From Eopsaltria australis (Eukaryota; Chordata; Aves; Passeriformes; Petroicidae): a stretch of 64,000 nucleotides of DNA. This document shows positions 13,301 to 29,200 of this stretch, one piece after another. A program made the position numbers and the translations under genes. Each line of letters starts with the position of its first letter. The stretch's first letter is position 1. Below the pieces are notes generated by a model. It searched no databases and was not told the origin of the DNA. It saw only the letters and a program-made list of their open reading frames with translations. Location: positions 10,745,501-10,809,500 of the forward strand of contig JAVTVJ010000001.1 in assembly GCA_034509425.1 (NCBI GenBank). The letters are read 5' to 3'.

Positions 13301-16300
13301 GGACAGATTTTTCAGTGCAGTGGGAAGAAGACTGAGTTATGATACCTGGCGTCCTCTGGGGTCTTCAAATTCATCATGCCTTTTCAGCTGATATTCACTG
13401 ATTGAGCTCAATACTTTTTAATTTGAAATGTCTATACTTAAGTCAAATGTGCTGTGTGTTTGTTATTCTATTCATCCATTTTTCCTTTACAGTCAGGTGC
13501 AACTTCTCTGTTCTTTGCTGCTCAGCAAGGCCACAACGATGTAGTGAAGTTTCTCTTTTCATTTGGAGCCTCCACTGAATTTAAGAATAAAGTAAGATGA
13601 TGGGTCTATTTTTGCATGCTGATGCATTCTGACAATCAAGGCTAGGTTTTTTGTATTTACATGAAACATTACAGGGCAGTGTTAAGATGAAATTTCCTCG
13701 CGTGAACATTTTTTGAGTAATGTGAATAATGCAACACATTGTGAAATATTAACCTGGGACTTGCTTTTCCTACCTAGACATAGTGGCGTAAGTTCATCAA
13801 GGTCCCTTGATAGTGATATCAGTCTTTCCTCATAAGCCATCCTCCAGTACAAGATCAAAGGGTCATTTTGTACATAACAGGTAGGATCCTGATTTAAGTA
13901 TGAACTCTGGTTGCATAAAACTTACATTTCATCAACATTGGGATGTCTCTGCATGCCACCATAGGATACGTAAGAGTATTACACCTTCAGTCCCCCCCAA
14001 ATTTCCACTTACCCATCTGGGATGAAGTGCATCTCAGAGCTTTTATTTCTTTGTTTAGGCAGGTCCTTTTCCAAAACCTTCTTAGAATAGCCAAAAGCAC
14101 AGGTGGTGGAGCCTGGATTCCTCACCCCTCATGGAGTCAACAGCAGCAGGATCTTCCCAGACAGCAGTACATCAATCCAGTTTCTTTGCCCAAGGCAGTA
14201 TTAGCACCTCTGCTTTCAGCAAACAGGGTGAAAAGCAACTTATTTTCATTAAATATACTTGTCTTTGACATTCTGGCTGCATTTTGAAGCGTTGCCATAA
14301 TCTGGGGAGGGGGACACTTGCCAGTCACTTACCCTATGATCTGTAGTGATGTGTTTCAAGGAGGAATAGTTCTTTACCCCACAGTAATCAATTTCTCAAG
14401 ATATTTTAGTCTGTGAGTTGAATGATTAGAGAGCAGGTATGGATTGAGGGAGAGTCCCTGGAAATACAGGCTCTAAATACTAAGGGAATTGATGGAACAT
14501 CAGAAACTCAGCTACTTATGCTCCAGGGGCTAAAATCTTGATGCTTTGTGGCCAGAGTTCACACATGCCCATACGGTAGGATTCTGATACCCCAGGGAGC
14601 TGTGTTTGTGGTGAGTAACTCTCTGACCACAGCAGCAATCAGTAATATAAGCATGAATGAAACTGTGGCTGTTTAATACAACATGAAGTGCAGCTGTGAA
14701 AGCTGGCAATGCAGGAGGTTGCAGCTGGATAATCTCCCCTTATGGATGGAGGACAGGCTCCTCCATCCTTCCCAAACCCCAGAACAATATAGTTGATAAA
14801 ATATGCCTGTTCAGGTTAGGGATAAGGCATTTTCTCACTAAGACACTCAGTTGGGAGCAGCACTGGAAAAGATATACCTGGTCCTTTTAAAGGGCAGTGC
14901 AAAATTAATCCATTTGCAAAAAATATATATTTCTATTATAAATTAAGATGTGGAAATGGAATAAGCACACAAATTGAATGTGTCCTAGAAAACAGAGTCT
15001 TTAAGGAAATGTAAAGCCCAACATCTTTTTCATGCACTTATCTGTAAATTGTGATTACTACAACTGTTACTCATACACGAGAATTCTGGAGAACTATCTT
15101 AATACAGGCATGCAATTCTTGTTAAACATTGTATGATTAGAATTGATATTTGCTATGGCAAGCAAAGTAAACGTACTCTAAAACAGTATAATAAAGTAAT
15201 TAGCAATAAATACTGATATTCTGAAGAGAATGAAGAGTACTCTTGAAGGTTAATTATTATAAAATTATTACAGATAATATTAGTCATTAATATTATTCTA
15301 CATTGTACCAGTGTGACATCCATAGAAATTCTTTACTTCAGTTGAAACTTTTTTCTTTTATTCTGATAGATGTGATAAGCACGTGAGTTCTTCAAAAACA
15401 TGGTGGCACGTTTTCCAAGCAGTGCTGCAGGCTGAACAGTATGTCAGAGGCTATTTTTCAGCAGGCAGTGATTGCAGATCAGTTCCCCTCCTCTGTAGCA
15501 TATTTAACAGATGGTAAAACAACGTATAATTCTAAGCTACTTTCAGGTGATGATGACAGAGGAAAGGGGTCAGCAAATAGACAGGGAAATCTACACCACT
15601 TAGCATGATCTTACCCAGTGCTGCTGTTCCAAGTGTTTTCACAGGAGATTGGCAGCCTCTGTTATGTGCTGGCAGCAGGGAGGACAGACTCTGGGGAGGG
15701 CAGAAACATGGTTTCAGGGAAAGAATTGCAAAGGTAGGTGAGAAAAGTTTCTCGTATCTGAGCTGGAAATATTTGCAGTGCAGGATTAATAGAAGATTCA
15801 TTGTGTCAGGAAAACAGGATATGAGCAAGAAGTGAACCCAAGGGGATGTGCCATCTCTCAGAGGTTGCACAGACGGCCTCCTGCCCACTGCAGATGGGGT
15901 GACAGCCCCACGAGTGCCTCAGTGCTTGCTCACGTGTCCAGCTCCCACTTGCTGCCCTGCTCAGAGTTTCCAAGAGGTTTGCCAGTACCAAAGACGCTGC
16001 TTCAGCTTTTTACTTATCTCAGCTGAAGCCAAAAAGGAAAGAGGTAATCACGTGGCTGAAAGGGACATTAAAACTCTATCATTTCCTTTTTTTTTTTAAT
16101 CCCCCACAACTTATCTGCTTTCCTGATGGTCTGTAGCTGGAGAAAACCAGATGGAAGCTCAATAGAGGCAAGAGAGGGACTGAGTTTTCTCCTACTAATA
16201 AAAAATGGATCTTTGCACTGTTTGACAATTTTTTGATTTAACTAAGTACTGTCTTATCACATGGTCACTGGAAAAGATTCCTGCTCCCAGCTTCCCTTTC

Positions 16301-17198
16301 TTACAGAAAGATGTGTATCTGATTTTTCACAATGGTACCCCCAACTCAGAGCATGCAGAGGAATCCCAGTCCCTTCTGTTGAATGTATTCAGCTTCATAT
16401 ATCAGACACACAGTAGAGCAGGTCTTAAAGCTCAGTTGTCTTCCTGATCAGGGACCAGATCTTTGAGCCCAGGAATTGTTAACCAGCTCTCTCTGACCCA
16501 ATAAATATTTGATTCAGAGTGGACAGATGGAACTGGGGACCATCCAGTGCTCCTCTTCTAACCCCTGGACTCTGATCAGACTGATCCAGGAAAAACTTGG
16601 TCACTTTAGTCTGAAAGATCCAAATGGTGAATTTTGGAATTGTGTTATCCTTTCAAAAAAATGTATCTATCTAAAACTGTTCACTGGGTTGAACCAAACG
16701 CTTTGTAAAGATTCCCTTTTAGAATTAATTAGACATATCTTGGGAGAATATTGCCCTTCTTAAACCACAAGCTGCCATCTCCCAAGGTGGGATCACACAT
16801 TGGGATTTCAAGTGTTGGGCTTCAGCTCTGCTGTGCCAGCTGTGGTTAGCTTTGCAGATCGCCTTTTATTTGGGACTTGTCATTTGGCTCCCTACAGAAA
16901 TTATGTTTTTAACCAAACAATCTTATAAAAATAACAGGAGTTTGTGGAGAGCACAAGAATTTTAGAAAACAAAAGCCAGACCATAAGGCAATAGACAAAC
17001 TTTTCCCATGTGCAGCCAAATGTCTATTTACCCTCCATACAGGGAACTTTAGTATTTTTAAGCTTCCTAAAACTTTTTCTTCCCTGCTTCTCCACAGAGG
17101 ACCTTCAGTCTGGATAGCATAGTTTCTCTTCTTGACTAACTAACCTTTCTCTCTCAACTTTGTTCAGGGAAAAAAATCTTTGAAAATTTCTCTGTGGT

Positions 17199-17237
<39 letters not shown>

Positions 17238-20200
17238 TAGCCCTTTGATCTGGTAAATCACCACTTGAGCAAAGTGGCTTTCACCTGGTTGGAGAGAGGA
17301 AATAGGTTTCATGAAGCTATTAGCTTTTCCATTGTCTTTTAAGTGTGTATAAGGTGTTTTTTAGTCCAAGCACAATTGTGATTGCTTTTGTGTTTTGTTC
17401 CAGTAGTTCCCATTAAATTACGGTAGTTTAATTTGGCAGGGAAGTCAGATTTCTCCTAAGAGACACTTAACTCCACTGACCTGATTGCACACTGTATTTA
17501 CTCAAATAATCCAGAATTAATAGGCAATTCTTAGACTGTAACACAACAGCCTCACATCTCTGGCTTTGCTGACATCCAAGTTTTCTTTTCTTTTTGATGT
17601 TGTAGGCAGGAAGGGTGAATGTGAGGTTTTGGGGGTAGCTATAAACAGTGCCTGTGGGTTAGTTCAGTCATGTCAGAGCTTGAGTTTTCACAAGGCTATT
17701 ATAGCCATGAAATTGCACCATTGATTAAAAAATTTGATTGGCACTTCCCATTATAAAAGATCCATTTAGTCACTCAAGCTGTAGCTTCTTTTGCAGATAT
17801 CTGTCTCTGTGGAAAATTTCAAACAACTTTGGAATTGTTTCAGAGAACAAGTCTAGGGGAAAGCAGAGTCTTGTGTCCACATTAATTACAGCTCTAGAAA
17901 CCATTTACCTGAAATACTTTGAATAGCTTATCTTGTGGAGGAGAGGCTTGAGACTAGACTGGGAGAAGGTGGGGAAGGGGAGAGAAGACCTGTGGTGGGG
18001 ATGTTTTGGGGTGTGCATCATCTTTGCACGATGGCATGGTGCCATCCCAGGCAGAAGAGAAAAACTTCCTCTCCATAGCTGTGTCTGAAATTCTGGTAAT
18101 TATTGAGTGGGGCACAGCACACTTAAGATGGCAAGACCCAAGTTTGCTGTCTCAATTGTTTCAGCTGGTTTGGAGTCAATCACCAGTGACTCTGAGGTGT
18201 TTCCTTTCTCAGGTGGCTCCCAAGGGAGTGTTTCTACAGGCAGGGATTGATGCATGCGCCTAGGTCTCCCTTTAGTGGAGATGTGCAGCAACTCTAAATG
18301 CTTGGGATTGATTCTCAAGCATTGGGATCGCTTCTCAAGCAGAAGTAATGGTGCTTTCACTGATGGTCTTGCCTTTGGTCGGACTTACACTTCCACAGTT
18401 AGCTAGCACACTTTAAAATGCTTCCTCCCTGCTCAACTTCAGGCCAACAATCCATGGATGAGAGGCAGGACAAAACAGGGCACAAGGTTCTGGCCAAAGA
18501 AGAGCAGATGATCAATAGGCTCTGGAACAGGGGAAAGGTGTGCTGTCCTTCCATCGGTGGAATAGTTTGGCAGGCATAAGGAATTTGGCTGTAAAAGGAA
18601 GAGACATGGAGGAGCCTGGAGTTGTGAAAGGAGCAAAGCTTCTAATAGCAAGGCAGAAGATGAGGAAAAAAAAGCAGAATTTTCTTAGTTTCTGTCCCTC
18701 TCTGTAAAAACTCATGAGAAAAATGTATGTAGGGACTGAGCCAGGCTGAAAGATTTCTGTGGCAACACTTGGCATTAAAGTTATGAAAGATTCAGTAGCT
18801 ACTCATTACAGAACTGCTGTGAGCCAAATTCTGAAAAAAGTTTGGCTTAAAGTTTCTTAAAGTTTGGCTCTTTTTTTTATTGACGATCTTCAGTCTAGCA
18901 TCTGCCATCTCACCTGACTGTACCCATTCTTTGCATTTTCACAGGATGGAGGCACAGCTCTCCTGGCTGCCTGTCAGTATGGGCATGCAAAAGTAGTGGA
19001 AACTCTGCTGAAGCACGGCGCCAACATTCACGATCAACTCTATGTGAGTTATTTGACACACACAATATTGACAGTGGTGGTGGTGGAACAAATGTGCTGT
19101 TGCTTGGACAACAGCAGACACCTTGGCTCCAGCACAGACAGGCATTTGCCAAACGCTGCAGTTTTATAGTACTCTGTTCCTCTAAGATGTGGATTTTGTT
19201 AACTGTCTGCTTTTCATGATGCTGAGAGAAGCAGCACAATATCAGGAAAGATTCTTTGGCTGCCTTTTGGTTCGTTATCTGTATGAAGGATATGTATCTA
19301 ATCTGAACAGACTTGTGCTACCCTTTAGCCTTGGACGAAAGAGCGTGCCATGTTCTACCACAATTTGCAGAAGATTGAATAGCCCTAGAGTCTCTGAAGT
19401 ACATTAGTTTTCTGCCAGAAAGAATAGTAAAAAATTTAAATCTTTAAATTACTTCAAAGTGGGAGTTTTTTTAATATCAGTTAGAATTATGCTATTTGGT
19501 ATTTGTGAATCTCCAGTTTGCCAGTGTTTTGGGCAAAGTACAGTTAAAATGGCTGAATTGATGTTGTTTAGTTGATTTTTCAGAAAGTTGGACTGAACCA
19601 ATGGAGCTCTGGATTTAATTTACTCTAACAGAGACACAGATACGTTTAGCTTTTCGGCATTCAACAGAAACAAGTAGCAGATTTTGCCTCTGCTTCCCAC
19701 CACTCTTTCCTACCCCAGGGCACTCAAGACTGACAAAGAGGAAGTTGTTTCTCTGAGATATATGAGTTTTTTCAGCTGTTTCCACTGGCTTTGGATCTGC
19801 AGGATTCTGTTGCACTCCCTACTGGCTTGCACGGGAGCTGAGAGCTGGTGACTGCAGAAGTGGTCATAGGGGGATCCCCACCTCAGTGCTGCCTCACTCC
19901 TCATTGAAGAAGGCTGTTACACCCTTGCTGCTGTGCAAATAGGAATTGTCTTTCTGATCTGAGGGCAGTGATTCATCCCTCTGCAGGGTAATCCCAGGGG
20001 CTGCCACTCAGTTTAAAAATAACTGTGGTGCCACACCTGCAGACTCTTACCCAGAGGTCAAGGCAATAAAATAACTTCCTTGTTGTCTCTCCTGGAAATG
20101 AGCAATATTTGCCATTGGATTTCAAAATGTACTTTTATTTCTCACAGACATTGGGCAAAGCCAGTCTGAAACAGTTGTGTAATAAAATAAGAATACAATC

Positions 20201-23200
20201 TCTTGAAAATTATTGTTGTCTAGCTCTTTTTGTGTGTGGGCCAAGCTGCATTTGTCAAGTGGTACCTGGATGGCAGTTTCACTGGCAGGCAGCCAGATGA
20301 GAGGGATTTTGAGCATACATTTGGATACTCCTCCCAAAACCATCAAGATCAGTTTTAATCTTACATTGACTCATGTGAGAGGTCAGGAGAGCAGGGGACA
20401 AAAGAATACCCTGACTAAATAGTACTATTTGCAGAAATTTGTTACAGCCTCAAAACAGCATTTTCATTACAGCATCAATTCAAATCATGTAGGTATCAGT
20501 GAGTGCAAGGCTCTCCATCTTGATTGATCCTACAATAAAGAGCTTTTTTAATATTACACAACCTTGTTTACTTTCTAAATTGAAGTGTTCTCTGTCTCTG
20601 GAGGCTCCTGCAAAGGCTCTGGTACTGTCAGTTTTTTTCATATATTCACACAGCAACCAGAGAAAACAGCCCATCAGAGGGCCCAGGGACAGGCTTTTAT
20701 AGTTCCAGCAGACACCTCTTCTGTTTACCAGGACATTTGTCTCAAAATCAGTGTCAAACGTCCTAAATTCAATCCCTGGAGCACTATATTCAGCTCATGC
20801 TTCACCAAGTCTGTGCCGAGTTTTTCAGTTAGAGGAGTAGCTAAGCATTCTCTCTGCAACAACAGCATTTAGTCCCAACATAGCGATATGCTAACATGGT
20901 CAACAACAGACTTTCACTAAATGCCCTATATTTTTGTGATAAGGACTTGCCTGAGTAGGCATGAGATGAGTACTTGCACATCTGAGATGCAGTGAAGGGG
21001 TTAATTCCTGTCTCAATTTAAACGAAAAGATTCTCACCTCCTGGGAAAACTTGTCCTAGCACATCCTGTGCTTAGTGCTGTGGATGTAGGATGGGTAAAC
21101 ACCTGTCCCATCCTCAACACAGATTTCTACTTATAGTTGGTTAGATGGATTATAATGCTGTTTGAAAATGTTTCATCAAAAACACTTAATGAAATATGAC
21201 TTTTTTTTTCCTATGGAAGAGGTTTCTCTTAAGTAAAATTCTGAGAACATCTGCACATGAAAGACATGTCAAAGAAAAATAAAACCCTGTATTTGTTCAC
21301 AATTTATTCTTTCACAATCTTTTTGCAGGAAAATTCTGGTTTCTGCTAAGGCTATGAAATACTTTTGATTACCATTTTACAGGTGAAGTCTCTTCTACAA
21401 GATGTGCCAGAGCAGTAGCATGGTGGTTTCTTGGGTGGCACAGGAGTATGGCACAGGCCTTACTCCTTCAGCCTCAAGGGCAGACCTCAGTGCTGACGTC
21501 TGCAGTCTTGCAAAGTACCTGACATGTTTCCACCATGTATCCATGTAGCAGAACACTTCTGCGTGAACCTATAAAAGTTAAATAAACCTATATTGCTGTA
21601 CAGGAGCTAATTTCTAGTTATGTAGCTCAATGCCTCAATGAACTCTTAGTATTCCGCACCCAGGATTTAATACTGGATTTGATATATGATGGGACCCAGT
21701 ATTTGTGCATACTGAATGAAAATGTTGCCATGGTTTATTATGAACTAGACTTTGCATTTTGATAGTTATTTCTTGAGAATGGCTCTATATCTGCTGTTAC
21801 AAAGCATAATGACTAAAGAATGAGAACTCGATTCAATTTGGTTTGTTTTTGTGTGGAAAAATGGCAGCACTCCAACACAGTGTAAGACAGATATGTTTGT
21901 TCTTAGGATGGAGCTTCTGCAATTTTCCTGGCGGCACAAGGAGGATATCTGGATGTCATCCGATTGTTGCTTTCTTCAGGAGCAAAGGTTAACCAGCCAC
22001 GACAGGTATGCTCAACACTTCTGGGCAGAGCTGGGTTCTAATTTTATAGTTATGAAAATTAACCCTGGAATTTTCTCCAGGTGTTGGGGGCGGAGGTGTT
22101 TCATTGGAAGGCAATTTGTGGCTGTGCCAACATTCTGTGTTTTAGTTCAGATTGGTAATGTGATTTTGAAGTTGGTACCTCAATCATTTCTGCTAGAAGT
22201 GAAACTGAAAGCTCTGCTCTAGATCTGCACTCTATGAGCCACCATCCCTGGATGTGTTTGAAAGACTGTAGATAGGGCACTTGAGCACATGGTTTAGTGG
22301 TGGACTTGGAAGTACAGGGTTAACAGTTGGACTCAGAGGTCTTTTCCAGCCTAAATGATTCTATGATTCTAGAGCAGATCAAAACACTGACTGCTCCTTT
22401 AAACAGGTTTGAACCACACACGTTTGGGTCAGGCACCAAACTAAATAAAGCTAAAACACTCTAGCTGTATGGAATGTCGATGCATGGGCCTAGCACTACC
22501 TCTTGCAACTACCAGTCTGTGTTGTACCACATTACTTTTGAAGGTCTACACAGCCTACAACATCCCTGAGTTCTTTTGAAAATGGTTTGAAGATCTTTTG
22601 AAAATCTGGGTGCTCTAAGAGGAGGAAGTACTAAATTCAATTTTTTTTAATCTCCAGGCCTTCAGACAGGACTTTAGTGTCAAAGTTTATCTTTGAAAAA
22701 TGCTTTTATTTTTAGTTTTGTTTTTCTGTTTGTTTGTTTTACTTTGTGTCATTCCTGTGCACTCTGAAATCCAAGCATGAGTGTTGCCCTCATCTCTGGA
22801 AGTTCTTGGTACATATGAAAAGCTTTTCTCCCCATTTCCAGCTAGTCACTCTAGTGGGCCTGATGTTGCAAACACATAAAACCAGTGGCAGCTGTAAGCC
22901 TGAATTTAGCTCCTCTTCAAACAGTGGGGCTGCTGTTTGATCATTAAATGGTAAGTGTGAGCTAGATTTGTGGCTGATTCCAAGATCCCTGCTAGGGGTT
23001 AAGGGCTGGATCCACTGTGCATCCCTGGATGCTGGAGTTAGGTAAGGGTGCAAGAGGCTTTCTAGGTTTTAAACTCTGGGATAGGTAAGCATACGTGGTA
23101 TACAGAGACATATATGAAAGCTCTCTTGCTTTCCAAATAAAAAGGTTTCTTAACTGTTTGTCTGTTTCTTGACTCTGAAATCCATGCCTAAACAGCCAGA

Positions 23201-26200
23201 GGTGAGAGTTGCACAGCTAGATTTATACCCAACACATAGAAATGTCTGGTTAGAGATGGGGCTTCTCAGGAATCTATACCTGCTTTAAGAGAGCCTTGCC
23301 CGTGGTCTGCTGAAACCCTGCAGGCAAGGTAGCTGTCCTAGGTCTTCACTGCACATTTGAAATTGATGGGATAAGGTTTTGTCCTTGTAATCAGTCATGC
23401 ATGTCAGCCAGGTGGCTGTGATCACTGACTGTAGCCAGTGAAAAAGCAGCAGGCAGGAGCAAATGAGTGTGAAAACTCTAATAACAGTGGACAACGTGGC
23501 ATGAGACAAGCTCTGCCAGGTATTTTTAGTATTTCCTTTCAACTGCACCAAAAGCCTGACAGATCATGGCCTGGCAACAGACACTGATCTATGTGCTTCT
23601 GCTGTATGTGTAGGTCTGTGTACACTCACAGCTGTGGTGTAAGGAAAGAGGATTAGTATTTTAAGTGCCTTAACTAAAACCATGCTGCCCCTAGCCCTAA
23701 CTCCAAGCATCAGAGCTGTGCTGGCAGCCACCCTCTGGATTGATGCATTAGCTGCTCCTAGGTTGCCTCCACACTATCCCACTAGAAAAAGCTTAAGAAA
23801 TGTTAAAAGCTGTTAATTAACACAGTCTAAAGTTTCAGTGTAGAAGGAGAGACCAAGGTATGCATTAGTGCCTTTTGAGTAAGTCAAAATAGGGTTGAGG
23901 AGCCTTAGGTTTAGCTGAACCCTGTTGCCATTAAAATTGCATTCTGCTATCTGTAATTACAATGCAGCTAATTCTTTCTGACACTATTTTTTTAGCTCTC
24001 TAATCCAATTTCGACAACACAATGTTTCACGAGGAATTTTTAAATCTCAGTTGAGGCAAAGACTTGTCTCTGTGTGAATGTTCCTTCTGGCTCCTCTGTT
24101 TCATGTCCAGCAGGACAGACCTTCTTTGCTTGAGGGTACCTCCGATCCCTGCTAAGATTATGCCTGGATAAGTGCATGGCATTTGTATTTGGGCTCACTG
24201 TAATCTGAAACATTTCCTTAACAAATGGAACATTTTTACTGTTTAATTAGTCAAGTAATGGTTGGATGGACTTCAGTCTCTTTCTTACTAACAAATGGAT
24301 TTGTACTTTGTTAGAAGGTGGTGTGTTGGTCATGAGGAATGTAGCTCTAGAAGGGGCAGTTGCAATGCCAGACAACTCTCACTCTCATTTACAAGATACA
24401 TTGCTCTCACTGTGGTGGAAAACTTTTCCAGGCAACATTACCTCAAATACAGGGCTGCAGAGTGCCAGGTGTGAGTTCATCTTCTTTTTCATGGTGTCCA
24501 AGATTTCCTGTCTACATTGGGAATTTGGTGGCTTAATCCATGGATTTGCACACGTGCATCTGCCTTCTATGTCTCCTCCTGCTGCTGTAGTGAGTATCAG
24601 TTCCCCCTCAGTCTGGTGTCTCACCTCCCATCCCATGGGGGTATTTCTGACACCACAGACCATTTCGGATGGTCCTGGCTGTCCATGTGCAAGGCCTTCA
24701 GCTCAGCTTTCACAAGAGCAAATAGTGAAGCTTCCTGGAAAGTTTCTTCCCTGGCAATGTCATTTCTCTTGGGTTGTAATTGCCTTCTGCTCTTGCCAAT
24801 ACTGAGGAGCCGGGCAGGAATTCTTTTGTCATCTTTTTGTCTAGACAGAGCTGGGGGCAATGTCTGAAGGCTGCTACAGGAGATGTTTCTATGCTGCTTC
24901 TACTTACAAAACAAAGCTGTAAGATTCTTTGCCAATGCTGTTTTGGCAGTCTGTGTCCCAACAGGCTTTACTGTGGCTGTTCAAGCAGATTCAAAATAAT
25001 CTAAAAATTAATGACCTTTTTCTTAGCACATGATATGCAATTATACATACATGTAAGCCAGTAAATCTATACGGCAGCAAGCAAACAATTCGCTATTGGC
25101 AAATTAGGTGTAGTGGTGCAAGTGGACAAATGGGCAGAGCAGTGGAGAAGATGACTGAGTAGCCTGAGAGTAGGGCTTCTCTGCCCCTGGAAATACCTGC
25201 TGGAAATTAGAGGGGTGTTTCACCTCCCACCCTAATCTGGCCTATTCTAAAACTTCTAGCCATAAGCAAAAGTTGAGATTCAAAGCTGCAAGATGAAGAT
25301 ATTAGTTAATGGGTGAGAGAAAGAGCATTAATAATTTCAGTCACAGTATATTTGGAACTTCTGGCTGCTGGATATAATAAGGTGTTGTCCATATATACTA
25401 GCTTGTCACCAAATGTGGAAAAAATAACACCTTACAAACATATGGAGTGTTTAAAATTATTCTAGGAATGTAGTGATCTGCAGTCTGCTGGGTGGGCAGA
25501 GGGACAAGGAAAGGAGAGTAGCTTTTGAACTGCATCTTTCGCTGTTCTCACTTTCTTTGATTCATCTCCAAGCCCTAAAATCTATATGAATTCTCATGTG
25601 ACCTCTTAGTAAAATGTAGTGTCTGCTTTGCATCGTCCACCAACATGAAAATAGACAGAAAGCTCATCTACTCCATATAAATACTATGCTTGCTTAAGAG
25701 AGAGAAGCTGACCATAGTCAATGTGAGCCCATCATCATCTTCACTATCTTTCTTCTCTTCAGGCTAAGTCCTCCAACACAGCCACTCTTCCTCATAATGT
25801 ACTTTTGCCTCTATCCTATAGCTGAGGTGCTGAGGATAATGTCTGGCAGCAAAACTATTAATGACAATTAATGGTAGCAGTGATGTTACCCAACATTTGC
25901 ATTTTCTTTTGCTCCTTTTCATTTATACCCGAAAATAGGAGTTATTCCTACAAACTTCACTGTGAATAAAAAAAAGCTGCTGAGCTTGTGTTTTCATTGC
26001 TTGTGTAAATACAAGCGTGGATTTGCACAGCATTGGTTCTTCACGCAGATTAAATTGTGTAGGCTGCTCTCAGATATTTTCCAAGTTTTACAGACTTTTT
26101 CAATGCACCTATTGCTATTTTCTAGAGCCCTCTGGTGGGGGGAGATCAGAAAAATATAAAATGTCAGCTTACTGGTACAGAAAACACTATAAATTGGACA

Positions 26201-29200
26201 GGGACAGTTTTTGCCATCACAGTAACATCACATACTCTGTATACAAGACAGCCTTTTTTAATTTTGAATCACAAAGAACACTCATTATATTAACAGGATA
26301 CATACTAGAGTGAGTTCAGTCGCTAATTTCAAAAAATTAATTTATAGAGAAATTATACAAGGGTGGGCAAAGATCATTTTCCTCACCATTTGGGAATACT
26401 GAAGATCTCAGGTTGTTCCTTCCGAGAATCAGACAAAGGGAAGCCCAGATTACTATATCAAAGGAAGAAATAACTTTTCTGTTTCTTTGAAAGGATTAAT
26501 TCACTAGTCCATGGAATGCAGAGAACTGGTTCAACAACGGTTTTCTGGATTATGTGAGCAAGTCATAGGAATCTTCTGGCACTGGGGAGAGACTTTCTTT
26601 GATCAAAGTGGAAATATCTTATTTAACATAAAAAGTTGATTTCTCCTGAAACTTCTCATTAAGGCTTTTTTGAAGTCTCAGTTTAGTTTGTCCTCCTCTT
26701 TCGAGCCAAACCTTTGGGCTGCTGAGGGTAGTAAGGGGAACTGGCAAGCCCAAAAGGCAGAAACAGGCATCCTGCTTTGTGGGGCTTCACTTCTATGTTG
26801 AAGTTCATACAGGAAAAGCCTTTATTAAAGGCTCATGAGAATCAGTCTCGCACCACATAACTGCTGGACTCCTTCTGCAGTCTGAAGAATCAGGCCATTT
26901 AGAATCAAAAAGAGGAAAAGACACAAAACTAAATTCTACTTGCAGTGAGAAATACTTCTAGTGCTTCAACTCACCTTTGCCTTTGGAAGGGAAATCCATC
27001 ACAAAGTTTAGATTACTCTGAATGTGCATTTTATTTTCTGAGGTTTCGTGCTCAGATAGTGATTGCATAGGACAACTTTTCCAAAGCAGATTGTTTCATG
27101 CTGGATTCCTTAATAATTGCCTTGTTTTCTAGTGGAGTTTTAAAGATATAATTTGTTAAATACTTTCCTTCACTCTAAGGCAGGAGGTTTTTATCAGATT
27201 TCGTGAGGGTGGATAATGTAATTTAATACTGAAAGTTGGTGATCACCTTGCATTGCTCCCAAGCTTCTGTAAACAAATTTCACTCCCTATGTGCAGGCAC
27301 CCAGCTGCAGAATCTTCATGTGCATGCTAAGGTTTGTCTGTATCCTCTGTCACATCTAACCACCTAGAATTCAAAGCACACAGGATACCTTTAGCCCTTA
27401 CATTTCAAATTCCCTGTGTATTTTAGGCACAGCTGGTGCCTTACTAGGCTTTAATTTCACAGAGCAATGCACATTTCCAGCAAACTGTGCAAGAGAAGGC
27501 AGTAAGAGTGGCTCTGTTCCACAAGCTGAAGCAGTTCTAACTTGATACACCAACCTACCACATGGTTTTGGACACAGCTCTGCATCTGTCTCCTTGCGAT
27601 GCAGGATTTGACTGAGTAATTGAAGTATGTCCATTCCAGTGGGCTTGGGCAGTAAAATGTCAAAGGGCACAGAACATTGAAGTAAAGCCATCAGCAATCA
27701 TATTTTGTTTGCAGGATGGGACAGCTCCCTTGTGGATTGCCTCACAGATGGGTCACAGCGAAGTGGTGCGAGTGATGCTGCTCCGGGGAGCTGAGCGAGA
27801 CGCTGCGCGGGATGTGAGTAGCTCTTCCTCCTGTGCTCTGGCTGCAGCTTAATGCCTCCTTTGGGGGTCTGTAAGCCTGCCTGGATGGAGGCTTGGTGCC
27901 TCCAGAGTCTGTCCCGTTTGTCAGGTTGCAAAGTCCCACCATGGGTTTCCTTTTCCCCATTGTGTCTGGGACAGCTTCCTGGAGGACATAAGGAAATGTA
28001 GAAGTCTACATAATTGAGAGACAATGATGGTATCTTGTGTCACTGGTTCATTTATCCTGAAGTTTTCACCTACCAGAGGAACAATCCTCCAGGTACTCTA
28101 AAACCAGCTGTGGAGGTGCCTCCTCAAAGGTGATAAGCAGAGGAGACTCTCCTCTCAGATGCGTGGGGAAGGCTGGTGTTTCCCTCCAGCTTTTTCTTCC
28201 CCTCCAGCTTCCCCTGCAAGGGGAATGCAGGCAAGGCATTTATGACATTCCTCTTTTTTTAAAGGATGGTACAACTGCTTTGCTGAAGGCTGCCATTAAA
28301 GGCTACAACAATGTGATAGAAGAGTTGCTGAAATTCTCTCCCACGCTTGGCCTGCTGAAGGTTAGTAGTGAAACAGAGAGATTTTTTTTAGGCAGAACAC
28401 AAGAAAGTAAAGGGTCTGATGAAAGACCTGGCATTTATGACTACTCTAGTGGAAGACTAGAGGAGTTTGAGCCCAAAAAAGTCAGGACAAAAATGAAATT
28501 ATCTTTTTTAGTCTTAATGCCACTCACAAATCTTTTTAAACAAAACCGTGAATTTAATTCTTGGGATGAGGAAACACTTTGCGTCATAGAAGAAATCCTG
28601 CTTTTTGTCATTTGATTTTATTTCTACTGTAAGTAGATTGCTCTTGACTGTACAGTTTTAACATTATAGCCAGCCTTCTATTGCATTTATTCAGCAAAAT
28701 AGTGTCCTAAAAGATCTGTTGTGAGTAGATTCTCTGCTTGATTTTGTTTTCCTGTGAATTCATAAAGTGACTTGGAAAATAACAGATATTTGGAAGCTGC
28801 TTTTTAATGGCTGATCTAATTTTATATGTCCATAAATCACATACTTTGATAGCCTCTGTGCATGCACATGATTGGCAAACTTAATGTACTTGAAGATGTA
28901 GGTGGCATCAACTTAGTTATTAATTTTGAGTATGAAATAGCTTCCACACATATTTGAACTGTCAGTTTGCAACCACAAAGAAAAGGCCAGCCATAAAAAC
29001 CCCCACCAATCAGCTGCCTGACACTGAGGCCATTAATCATTAGAGAGAAGATAAAATGCACAGATGGCTTCCATTACTGCTTGTGCTTTTGTTTCACTTG
29101 CTAATGACTGATTTTGCCAGGCATAAACAAATGCTGTGTTCATGTCACCTCTGATCTATTTAACAAGGGCGATTATTAAAAGGAAATACTGCTGTGGTAA

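Noticed and set aside
24266..24805. 179-codon plus-strand frame in ANKRD29 intron 6
   Set aside because: Low-complexity, cysteine- and serine-rich translation without recognisable domains. Opposing minus-strand frames are equally open. No phase-compatible exon neighbours.
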